A stretch of DNA of 5,751 nucleotides. Origin: Planctomycetota bacterium (GTDB lineage Bacteria; Planctomycetota; Phycisphaerae; Phycisphaerales; SM1A02). The translations under genes were made by a program, and so were the position numbers. The notes under the pieces were generated by a model. The model saw nothing but the letters and a program-made list of their open reading frames with translations. It was not told the origin of the DNA and did not search any database. Shown in pieces: positions 1 to 5,697 of this stretch; position 1 is the first letter of the stretch; each line of letters starts with the position of its first letter. The DNA lies in contig JAPUKX010000202.1 in NCBI GenBank assembly GCA_027295435.1, forward strand, positions 1 to 5,751, in the 5' to 3' direction.

Positions 1-1
1 G

Positions 2-343
2 TTCGGGCCAATGGTGCAAGTCACCGTTGTGAGCGATCTGGACCAGGCGATCGAGCAGGCCAACGCCACAAAATATGGTCTGGCGGCGTCGATCTTCACG
101 AATGATGATGCAGCCTACGAGACATTCTTCCGCCGGGTACGGGCAGGCTGCATCAACCGCAATACGGGGACAGCTGGGGCGTCAAGCAAACTCCCCTTCG
201 GCGGCCTTGGCCACAGCGGCAACCATCGACCCGCCGCCGCCTTCAGCGTGGATTACTGTGCCTATCCAGTGGCCAACATGGTTGAGCATGCCGCTGGCGC
301 TGCGCTTCCAGCCGGTATGCACTGGGACGACCGCTGGCTGTGA
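2..343 (+). CDS. astD: N-succinylglutamate 5-semialdehyde dehydrogenase, C-terminal part (partial, 5' end outside window)
   Basis: This is the last 113 residues of an NAD(P)-dependent aldehyde dehydrogenase; the gene begins upstream of the window. The visible part opens with the FGP motif of the superfamily (residues 1-3 here) and continues with a YGLAASIFT segment and the PFGGLGHSG loop near residues 65-73. The following GNHRP...DYCAYPV stretch (residues 73-90) is what I associate with AstD rather than other aldehyde dehydrogenases. AstD oxidises N-succinylglutamate semialdehyde to N-succinylglutamate in the arginine succinyltransferase pathway, in the cytoplasm. The catalytic Cys and Glu lie outside the window, so activity cannot be judged. 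A tail of about 23 residues follows the conserved end. A ureohydrolase gene follows on the same strand, which fits arginine catabolism. Another aldehyde dehydrogenase subfamily remains possible. Confidence 0.85.
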   Translation, partial: FGPMVQVTVVSDLDQAIEQANATKYGLAASIFTNDDAAYETFFRRVRAGCINRNTGTAGASSKLPFGGLGHSGNHRPAAAFSVDYCAYPVANMVEHAAGAALPAGMHWDDRWL

Positions 344-424
344 GCGAGCCGGGCGGGCGTGTCAGTGCGCAACGGCGGCGTCCTTGTGCCTTGCGTTTTT
401 TCCCAAAGCGACGACGATGCCACG

Positions 425-1426
425 ATGCCCGCAAAGAACGGACCTCGAACGACGCTGCCCGATGCCCGTGAGCGTCCCCGCTTCGCCGGCGTGGCCACGT
501 TCTGCCGGTTCCCGCTGCTTGAATCGGTGCTGCCGGAGCAGCGGCCGGTGGACTGGGCGATCTATGGCGTGCCGTTCGATGGCGGCGTGACCTACCGGCC
601 GGGTGCCCGCTTCGGCCCGCGGGCGATCCGCGACGCCTCGCAATACATCAAGCCCGTTCACCTCGAGCTGGGCGTCAACATCGCGGAGATATTCTCTCTT
701 GCCGATGCGGGCGATGCCCCGATCAAGCCTTATTCCTGTAAGGACACAATCGACGCCGCTTGCGGCTTCGCGCTTGTGCTGGGCGATCCGGCGATAACAA
801 AGCTACTGGCGGTCGGCGGCGATCACTCGATCGCGTATGCCAACATCAAGGCGACGTGGCAGCGGCGCGGCCGGCCCAAGCGCGGTCTCGCCCTGCTGCA
901 TCTGGACGCTCATCTGGATACCGTCGAGTCCGTCTGGGGCGAGAAGTGGGGCCACGCCTCACCGTTGATCCGAGCCATTGAAGACGGCCTGATTGATCCG
1001 TCACGCATGCTCAGCGCCGGCATCCGCGGGCCGCACAACGCCATGGCCGATCTTGACTTCGCCACGGACCATGGCGTTGAGGTGGTGACCTATGACCAGT
1101 GGCGCAGCGGGGAGGGGACTGCACGACTCGACGCGTTCAAGAAACGCCTTGGCGACGACGAGGTCTACCTGTCTTTCGACATCGACTGCGTCGATCCGGC
1201 CTACGCGCCGGCAACCGGGACGCCCAGTTGCGGCGGCTTCACTTCCGCGGAAATCTTCGCGTTGCTGCGGCGCTTCGCCGGCGTGAACCTGGCCGGAGCC
1301 GACGTCGTGGAAGTCCTGCCCGATCGCGATCCGAGCGGGGTCACGGCCCTGCTGGCCAGCCACATCATCTTCGAGATACTCAGCCTTGCGGCTGTGCGGG
1401 AGGCTCGCGGTGGCCGGACGGGGTGA
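425..1426 (+). CDS. Agmatinase/arginase-family ureohydrolase (Mn-dependent guanidino hydrolase)
   Basis: This enzyme of 333 residues should hydrolyse a guanidino compound to urea plus an amine. All six metal-ligand positions of the family are visible: His134 in GGDHS, Asp161/His163/Asp165 in DAHLD, and Asp252/Asp254 in SFDIDCVD. GVPFDGGVTYRPGARFGPRAIR near the N-terminus, the GIRGP strand and the ATGTPSCGG loop are also typical. The substrate is uncertain: agmatine, guanidinobutyrate, guanidinopropionate, arginine and guanidine enzymes share this core. The WGHASPL segment after DAHLD differs from the E. coli SpeB sequence. I chose the ATG at 425 because it gives His134, close to His126 of E. 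coli SpeB, and because the 22 residues gained from an in-frame GTG at 359 match nothing I know in the family. Neither start has a clear Shine-Dalgarno, so 359 stays possible; it would sit 15 bases after astD. The gene is probably co-transcribed with astD. Confidence 0.92.
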   Translation: MPAKNGPRTTLPDARERPRFAGVATFCRFPLLESVLPEQRPVDWAIYGVPFDGGVTYRPGARFGPRAIRDASQYIKPVHLELGVNIAEIFSLADAGDAPIKPYSCKDTIDAACGFALVLGDPAITKLLAVGGDHSIAYANIKATWQRRGRPKRGLALLHLDAHLDTVESVWGEKWGHASPLIRAIEDGLIDPSRMLSAGIRGPHNAMADLDFATDHGVEVVTYDQWRSGEGTARLDAFKKRLGDDEVYLSFDIDCVDPAYAPATGTPSCGGFTSAEIFALLRRFAGVNLAGADVVEVLPDRDPSGVTALLASHIIFEILSLAAVREARGGRTG

Positions 1427-1502
1427 AATCGTGCCACACATTTCCTCAATACACAGTGTTCTCGGTTCCGGCGATTACCGCCATAGAAGGATGCACCAAC
1501 AC

Positions 1503-1507
1503 GGAGG
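1503..1507 (+). promoter_or_regulatory. Ribosome binding site of the repeat lipoprotein
   Basis: GGAGG lies seven bases before the ATG at 1515. It decides the start against the in-frame ATG at 1491, whose only purine run (GAAGG) directly abuts it. The rest of the 88-base gap after the ureohydrolase (1427-1514) shows no convincing promoter or terminator to me. Confidence 0.8.
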
Positions 1508-1514
1508 CCTGGAA

Positions 1515-2408
1515 ATGCGACGCTTGATGGGCTTGGCTCTTGTCCTGCCGTTGCTGGTTGCGCTGCAAGCCTGTTCGTTTCATTTCGATGGCCTGGCCAA
1601 GGCGCGGACGACCCTCAGCCAAACCGCTGAGCACGTCCCCGGGTCGGGGCTGGTGGTCAAGACGCGAAACGGCCGGGTGGAAGTCATCGCTGATCCCCAG
1701 CGGTCTGACGTCGCCATCGAGGCTCGCCTCAAGTGCGTGGGATCGACGCAGGAGGAGGCCGATGACCGGCTGGCTCAGGCGAGGATAAGCGTGACGCGAG
1801 GGCTGGACGGGGTGCTTCTGATCAAGCCGATCTTTCCTGGAGGGGCCCGAAGCGGTGACGGGGCGAGCATCAGCATCGTGCTGCCCGACGCTGACGGCGT
1901 CGAGCTGGACACTTCCAACGGGTCGGTCACCGCACGGGGCCTGACCGGCGAGCTCGTCATCGACACCTCCAATGGCTCTGTTGACGTGGTCAATCACCGT
2001 GGCTCCGCTGAGATAGACACGTCCAACGGCCGCGTCGAGGTTATCGACCTCGCCGGCTCGCTGCTCATCGACACATCCAACGGTTCTGTGCACGTGGAGA
2101 ATCTCGCCGGCCCGGCGACGATCGACACGTCCAACAGCTCGATCGTCCTTTCCCTTGGTGCTGACCAAAGTGGGCCTCTGGACCTTGACACGAGCAATGG
2201 GTCGATCCGGGTCCGTGTCGGCCAGGGGTTTGTCGGCCCGGTGACCCTGGATACGTCCAACGGCTCGATCGCCGTTACGGACCGCCTCGGCCGAATCGCC
2301 ACGAAGACGATCGGCAAGACCGGCGGCCGGATCGTCGTGGGCGAGGGCGGCGACCCCTCCCGCCTCGACACGTCCAACGGTCGAATCGAGTTCACGATCG
2401 AGGGATGA
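1515..2408 (+). CDS. Secreted lipoprotein with DTSNG beta-solenoid repeats (DUF4097-type putative adhesin)
   Basis: This 297-residue protein has a lipoprotein signal: MRR, a hydrophobic stretch at residues 4-17, then the lipobox L17-Q18-A19-C20. Ser follows Cys20 rather than Asp, so by the Gram-negative Lol rule it would go to the outer membrane. From residue 132 to the C-terminus the motif DTSNG[SR][VI] occurs eight times, with the Asp at 132, 150, 168, 186, 204, 225, 246 and 285; the fifth copy has Ser instead of Gly. Spacing is 18, 18, 18, 18, 21, 21 and 39, and the 39 contains one decayed turn (IGKTGGRI, 266-273). A lone related motif, KTRNGRV, sits at 49-55. Regular turns with aligned Thr, Asn and Gly imply a right-handed beta-solenoid with Asn ladders, as expected of DUF4097 proteins. 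No catalytic signature is visible and the function is unknown. It could be in the astD/ureohydrolase transcript or have its own promoter. Confidence 0.88.
   Translation: MRRLMGLALVLPLLVALQACSFHFDGLAKARTTLSQTAEHVPGSGLVVKTRNGRVEVIADPQRSDVAIEARLKCVGSTQEEADDRLAQARISVTRGLDGVLLIKPIFPGGARSGDGASISIVLPDADGVELDTSNGSVTARGLTGELVIDTSNGSVDVVNHRGSAEIDTSNGRVEVIDLAGSLLIDTSNGSVHVENLAGPATIDTSNSSIVLSLGADQSGPLDLDTSNGSIRVRVGQGFVGPVTLDTSNGSIAVTDRLGRIATKTIGKTGGRIVVGEGGDPSRLDTSNGRIEFTIEG
1908..2381 (+). repeat. In-gene tandem array of DTSNG-coding units (54-63 base period)
   Basis: Eight coding repeats begin at 1908, 1962, 2016, 2070, 2124, 2187, 2250 and 2367. The core DNA is GAC-ACN-TCC-AAC-GGN with silent differences. 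All four Thr codons are used, and the copy at 2187 encodes Ser with AGC instead of TCC. The rest of each unit has diverged. This is an old protein-level repeat, not a recent DNA duplication. Confidence 0.85.
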
Positions 2409-2454
2409 ATGGGGTTGCGGGAGTCTGATTCACCCGCGATGCCCGGCTCCAAAC

Positions 2455-2472
2455 AGCGGTGGGTAGACCGCT
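2455..2472. terminator. Weak hairpin between convergent genes, possible terminator
   Basis: AGCGGT, a 6-base loop and ACCGCT form a 6-bp perfect stem in the 111-base gap (2409-2519) between the lipoprotein and the convergent membrane protein gene. No T-tract follows on either strand, so intrinsic termination is doubtful. It is the best hairpin I see in this gap, which otherwise shows nothing recognisable. Confidence 0.25.
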
Positions 2473-2519
2473 TGCTAACGCACTCGGCTCGTAGCGCTCG
2501 CCACGGCAAGGACCAGCTG

Positions 2520-3089
2520 TCAGGCGTCGCGCAGAGCCAGGATTAGCTCGACCTTGCCGACCTGTTCGTCCATCTGCTGGGCGATTTCAAGGGGGCTGCG
2601 GCCGGTGTCAGCCAGCTCATAGACGCCTTGCGTCAACGGGTCCAACGGGCGGGGCGGGTCGTGAGATGGTTTGGATGGCCCGGGGTCGGGGCCGCCGAAG
2701 GCACCCTCACGCCCGACCACCGAGTCGTCGGCCGCGCTGAGGCCGGCATCCTTCGCCTCGGATAACTGTGCGATACGCTCATCCGCTTCTTGGAGAAGGA
2801 GTTCGAGGCGCTGGGCCTTGTTGTCCAACTGGGCCCCCAGGCGGCGGGCGGTATCGACAAGTTGGGCTGAAACGGCCTGGGCATCATCGTGGCGGTGACG
2901 CACCGCCTTGATATGCTCGATCCATTCACGGGGTGACGGCCGGTTCATGTTGCGTCGGGCGATCTTGCCGCGAACGGACAGCGTCAGGATCACCCCGAGT
3001 CCGACCACCATGATGACCAGGAGCATTTGTGCCCATATGGGCGCCCCCGCGTCCAGCGGTGTCGAGACCTGCCCAATGAGAATAAACAC
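2520..3089 (-). CDS. Membrane-anchored coiled-coil protein with C-terminal DUF6115/DUF2802-like motif
   Basis: This is a 189-residue protein with one membrane span at about residues 19-39, followed by basic residues (RGKIARR), which puts the rest in the cytoplasm. Residues about 63-113 are charged and heptad-like, rich in Gln, Leu, Arg and Glu, and probably a coiled coil. A Gly/Pro-rich linker (about 130-152) leads to a C-terminal block, VYELADTGRSPLEIAQQM...GKVELILALR. This reads as a small helix-turn-helix-like unit of the kind ending DUF6115/DUF2802 proteins (the SwrB-like architecture of a single span, coiled coil and terminal helical motif). The role is unknown; a scaffold or regulator at the inner membrane is only an inference. 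The start codon is GTG at 3089-3087, supported by GGAGG seven bases upstream; an out-of-frame ATG at 3103-3101 overlaps that site. The gene is divergent from tilS and convergent with the lipoprotein gene. Confidence 0.8.
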   Translation of the reverse strand: MFILIGQVSTPLDAGAPIWAQMLLVIMVVGLGVILTLSVRGKIARRNMNRPSPREWIEHIKAVRHRHDDAQAVSAQLVDTARRLGAQLDNKAQRLELLLQEADERIAQLSEAKDAGLSAADDSVVGREGAFGGPDPGPSKPSHDPPRPLDPLTQGVYELADTGRSPLEIAQQMDEQVGKVELILALRDA

Positions 3090-3096
3090 GGTCGAA

Positions 3097-3101
3097 CCTC
3101 C
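3097..3101 (-). promoter_or_regulatory. Ribosome binding site supporting a GTG start
   Basis: On the minus strand GGAGG is followed by seven bases and then GTG at 3089-3087. This spacing is the main reason to accept the GTG start of the membrane coiled-coil protein. Confidence 0.75.
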
Positions 3102-3109
3102 ATGTTCTG

Positions 3110-3132
3110 AGCCGGCGTGATGTCGGCCGGCT
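3110..3132 (-). other. Leader stem-loop just upstream of the ribosome binding site
   Basis: AGCCGGC and GCCGGCT pair as a 7-bp perfect GC-rich stem around a 9-base loop. In the minus-strand transcript this hairpin ends eight bases before the GGAGG of the membrane-protein gene. It could affect ribosome access or mRNA stability. Each arm contains the self-palindrome GCCGGC, so it may equally be a pair of DNA sites or chance in GC-rich sequence. Confidence 0.35.
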
Positions 3133-3145
3133 TGCCGTCATTCCT

Positions 3146-3173
3146 CTGACATTCCGCGCTGTGAACATATTAT
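3146..3173 (+). promoter_or_regulatory. Sigma70-like promoter of tilS, predicted to give a leaderless mRNA
   Basis: CTGACA (3146-3151, five of six matches to TTGACA) and TATTAT (3168-3173, five of six to TATAAT) are separated by 16 bases. Transcription starting about seven bases after the -10 would begin at position 3180, the A of the tilS ATG. No Shine-Dalgarno precedes that ATG, which agrees with a leaderless message. Confidence 0.55.
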
Positions 3174-3183
3174 CTCGATATGT
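3165..3183. promoter_or_regulatory. Inverted repeat over the tilS -10 and start codon, candidate operator
   Basis: ACATAT (3165-3170), seven bases, then ATATGT (3178-3183) form a perfect inverted repeat spanning the tilS -10 and its ATG. A dimeric regulator bound here would block both divergent promoters. The stretch is short and AT-rich, so chance is a real alternative. Confidence 0.3.
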
Positions 3184-3197
3184 CAAGCCCTGCACAA
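3169..3197 (-). promoter_or_regulatory. Possible divergent promoter sharing the tilS -10 region
   Basis: On the minus strand GATAAT (3174-3169) matches a -10 in five of six positions and lies within the tilS -10. A poor -35, TTGTGC (3197-3192), sits 17 bases upstream. A start near 3162 would give the membrane-protein gene a leader of about 73 bases that includes the hairpin at 3110-3132. A perfect TTGACA at 3186-3181 has no -10 at usable spacing. Confidence 0.3.
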
Positions 3198-4274
3198 TCT
3201 GATTTCTCTAAAGTGAGGTCTCGCGGCCCAGGTGGATTGCTGCCGGTGGCGGCACGACGCCATTGGCTGGTTGCCGAGGTCGCCCGCTGCTTGGGCCGTC
3301 GCTGCGGGGTGGCGGGGGGAGCAAGGGTGGTCGTCGGCGTCAGCGGGGGCGCCGACTCGCTCGCCCTGCTGTTGGCCTTGGCGGCGATTCGCCAACGGCG
3401 GCGAGGGCCCGGGCCGGCCATTGAGCCGGTGGCCGCGCATGTCAATCACCATCTGCGTGACTCGGCTGATGAGGATGCCGCGTTCGTAGCCGAGGTCTGC
3501 GATCGCCTCGGCGTGACTTTGCAGACGCAACACGTGCATCCCGCCCGGATGCCGGGCAACCTCGCCGCCAATGCCCGGCAGCTGCGCTACGAAGCCCTGG
3601 GTCGGGTGGCGGCGTCGGCGGAAGCGGGATACGTGGCCGTGGCCCATCACGGCGAGGATCAATTGGAAACGCTGCTCATCGCCCTGTGTCGCGGGGCGGG
3701 CCTCGACGGACTGTCGGGTATGGCCTGGAGCCGGCCGCTCGTCGGCCCGGTGTCGTTGATCCGCCCGTTGCTAGGGGTGGGCAGATCAGCTTGTGAGGAT
3801 CTGTGCTGCACAGCCGGCATCCAATGGCGCGACGATCCAACCAACGTCGATCCGACAACGGTCCGTGGGCGGCTTCGCCGCGATGTCCTGCCGGTGCTGG
3901 AGGAGCTTTGGCCGGAGGCTGCGTCTCGGGCCGCCGGCGCCGCCGACGTGGTCCAAGCGGCCCGCACCGCCCTGGAGCATCAGCTTCAGGAGGCGTTCGG
4001 CGGCCCATCACAGCGTTGTTGGGACCGGACTCAGCTTGCGGCTCTGCCGCTGCCGATCATCGCCGCCGGCCTGCGCCGCGCCCTGATGGATGAGGTGGAC
4101 GGCGCTGGCGATGGGCTTGGCCAACGGCATCTGCTGCCGGTCGCCGAGGCCATCAGGGATAGTGACCCTCGCCCGCGCCGATTCGACTGGCCCCGCGGCC
4201 TGACGGTTGTGGTCACGTCCAAGCAGGTGCAGTTGCGAAGGCATGTGCCGGCGGATACGGATCCGCGGCTATGA
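3180..4274 (+). CDS. tilS: tRNA(Ile)-lysidine synthetase
   Basis: TilS uses ATP and lysine to convert C34 of the CAU-anticodon tRNA-Ile to lysidine, so that the tRNA reads AUA and is charged with isoleucine. In this 364-residue protein the N-type ATP-pyrophosphatase P-loop SGGADS is at 55-60. AHVNHHLR follows at 86-93, NARQLRYEAL at 131-140, and the family segment AHHGEDQLET...RGAGLDGLSGM at 155-181. RDDPTN is at 217-222 and the Arg-rich RGRLRRDVLP at 229-238. The protein is shorter than E. coli TilS (432 residues): after the helical substrate-binding region (about 250-325) only about 40 residues remain, so the full C-terminal domain seems absent or strongly reduced. The second motif has Gly-Glu where AHHADDQ is common; Asp160 is kept. 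The ATG at 3180 has no Shine-Dalgarno but sits at the predicted transcript start. GTG at 3213 is an alternative in-frame start. The 3' end overlaps serS, which is convergent. Confidence 0.95.
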   Translation: MSSPAQSDFSKVRSRGPGGLLPVAARRHWLVAEVARCLGRRCGVAGGARVVVGVSGGADSLALLLALAAIRQRRRGPGPAIEPVAAHVNHHLRDSADEDAAFVAEVCDRLGVTLQTQHVHPARMPGNLAANARQLRYEALGRVAASAEAGYVAVAHHGEDQLETLLIALCRGAGLDGLSGMAWSRPLVGPVSLIRPLLGVGRSACEDLCCTAGIQWRDDPTNVDPTTVRGRLRRDVLPVLEELWPEAASRAAGAADVVQAARTALEHQLQEAFGGPSQRCWDRTQLAALPLPIIAAGLRRALMDEVDGAGDGLGQRHLLPVAEAIRDSDPRPRRFDWPRGLTVVVTSKQVQLRRHVPADTDPRL

Positions 4275-5675
4275 CCCGATACGTTCTTGGCCGTTCATGT
4301 AGGGTCGCAACACCTGCGGCACGGTGACCGAACCATTCTCGTTCTGATAGAGCTCAAGGATTGGAATCAGAATCCGCGGGCTGGCGATGACGGTGTTGTT
4401 CAGCGAATGGCAGAATACGGTCTTGCCGCCGGAGGCTTGATCACGATATCGCATGTTGAGTCGGCGGCACTGATAGTCATAGAGGCGCGACGCGGAGTGG
4501 GTCTCTCCGAAGGCGCCAATCGGCCGGTGGGCGTCGTCAAGCGGTCCGCGCCCGGGCATCCAACACTCGAGGTCGATCATGTCGGCGTTCTTGGGGCCTA
4601 GATCGCCCGTACAGCATTGCACCAACCGGTAGGGCAGCTCCAGCCGTTGGAGCAGCGTCTCTATGATCTCGATCATGGTGCGATGCCATTGGCGGCTTTC
4701 GGCCTCATCGGCCCGACAGATGACGACCTGCTCGACCTTATCAAACTGGTGGACGCGAAACAGCCCGGCGGTATCTTTGCCCGCAGCGCCGGCTTCGCGG
4801 CGAAAGCATGTGGACACCGTTGCGTATTTCAGAGGCAAGGCGTCGGCATCGATGATTTCATCGGCGTGTAGTGCCATCAGGCTTACCTCGCCGGTCCCGA
4901 TGAGGAACAGATCGTGGCCGGCCCCTCGTGTGGATTCCTCGATGTGGTAAGCCTGGTCCCGCCCAGCCGGAAAGAAGCCGGTGCCCACCATGCACTCCTC
5001 TCGGACCAACGCGGGCAGCGACATCGCCACGAAGCCGTGCTCGTCAGTGATGCAATCAAAGCCAAGGCGAAGCACCGCCTGATGAAGACGCATCCCGTCG
5101 CCCCTCAGCACGTAGTGACGGGCGCCGGCCATCTTCACTCCGCGCTCAAAGTCCGCCAGCTTCAGATCGCCCAGCAGCTCCAGATGGGTCTTTGGTTGGA
5201 ATCCCTTGTTCGTGACAAACGATTGGTTGGGGTCGAACCAAGGCGGGTACCAGCGGCGAATCTCCACGTTGTCCTTGGGCGAATCACCCTTGGGCACATC
5301 AGGGTCCGGCGGCTGGGGGATTTCCAGCCACAGTGACCGCCAGTCGCGTTCGATTTTGGCGATTTTTCGATCGAGGCCTTGTATCTCGGTCTTCAGAGTG
5401 GAGGGTTGCTGCTGCAACAGTTCGATCGCCGCCTCGAGCTTCTTACGCTCCGACGGGTCGGCGTCGGACAGTTGCCCCATCGCCGTTCCGATCTCTGGGC
5501 CGATCTTCCTGCTCAGCTTCTTCTGCTGGGCGCGCTTGGACTCCTGCTCGGCCAGCAGACGCCGGCGTTGTTCGTCAAGCTTCACCAGGCGATCGATGTC
5601 AACGTCGATGCCCTTGTCCCGGGCGCCGCGCTTGAATCGTTCGGGGTCGTCGCGAAGCTGCTTGAGGTCGATCAT
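4269..5675 (-). CDS. serS: Seryl-tRNA synthetase
   Basis: This class II synthetase charges tRNA-Ser (and tRNA-Sec where present) with serine in the cytoplasm. The protein has 468 residues. The N-terminus MIDLKQLRDDPERF is typical, and residues about 28-115 form the charged helical hairpin that contacts the long variable arm of tRNA-Ser. The catalytic core follows, with MVGTGFFPAGRDQAY (229-243), GTGEVSL (260-266, usually GTAEVSL), motif 2 FRREAG (291-296) with DTAGLFRVHQFDKVEQ, ETHSAS (391-396), LNNT (425-428) and motif 3 ASPRIL (431-436). The core resembles Thermus SerS (TPRIL form) more than E. coli. It is about 40 residues longer than the usual 425-430, through a longer arm and small insertions near 247-253 and 377-390. 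I chose the ATG at 5675 because it gives the family N-terminus; an in-frame TTG at 5732 would add 19 unrelated residues. No Shine-Dalgarno is evident. Confidence 0.97.
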   Translation of the reverse strand: MIDLKQLRDDPERFKRGARDKGIDVDIDRLVKLDEQRRRLLAEQESKRAQQKKLSRKIGPEIGTAMGQLSDADPSERKKLEAAIELLQQQPSTLKTEIQGLDRKIAKIERDWRSLWLEIPQPPDPDVPKGDSPKDNVEIRRWYPPWFDPNQSFVTNKGFQPKTHLELLGDLKLADFERGVKMAGARHYVLRGDGMRLHQAVLRLGFDCITDEHGFVAMSLPALVREECMVGTGFFPAGRDQAYHIEESTRGAGHDLFLIGTGEVSLMALHADEIIDADALPLKYATVSTCFRREAGAAGKDTAGLFRVHQFDKVEQVVICRADEAESRQWHRTMIEIIETLLQRLELPYRLVQCCTGDLGPKNADMIDLECWMPGRGPLDDAHRPIGAFGETHSASRLYDYQCRRLNMRYRDQASGGKTVFCHSLNNTVIASPRILIPILELYQNENGSVTVPQVLRPYMNGQERIGS

Positions 5676-5688
5676 CGCCGGGCATGGT

Positions 5689-5694
5689 ATTGTA
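5689..5694 (-). promoter_or_regulatory. Possible -10 element of serS
   Basis: TACAAT on the minus strand matches TATAAT in five of six positions. It lies 13 bases before the serS ATG, so transcription would start about seven bases before the gene. No -35 occurs at 16-18 bases; a TTGACG at 5732-5727 is too far (32 bases). Confidence 0.35.
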
Positions 5695-5697
5695 AAG

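Noticed and set aside
359..424. GTG at 359 as the ureohydrolase start
   Set aside because: The added 22 residues match nothing I know in the family and the ATG at 425 gives the normal length. It is not fully excluded because neither start has a clear ribosome site.
1451..1459. Short palindrome ACACAGTGT before the lipoprotein gene
   Set aside because: Only four base pairs per arm and no promoter elements nearby; likely chance.
1459..1487. Possible promoter TTCTCG / CATAGA before the lipoprotein gene
   Set aside because: Too few matches to either consensus hexamer.
1446..2509. Long antisense reading frames across the lipoprotein gene (240 and 171 residues)
   Set aside because: They mirror the repeated DTSNG codons, which keep the opposite strand free of stops. 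They show no family motif, and the plus-strand frame has a signal peptide, a ribosome site and the repeat pattern.
3181..3186. Perfect TTGACA on the minus strand as a -35
   Set aside because: No -10 lies 16-18 bases downstream; GATAAT is only six bases away. The bases also encode the tilS start.
4287..5635. Several plus-strand reading frames opposite serS
   Set aside because: They are shadows of a clear seryl-tRNA synthetase frame, and their translations are low-complexity or show no family motif.
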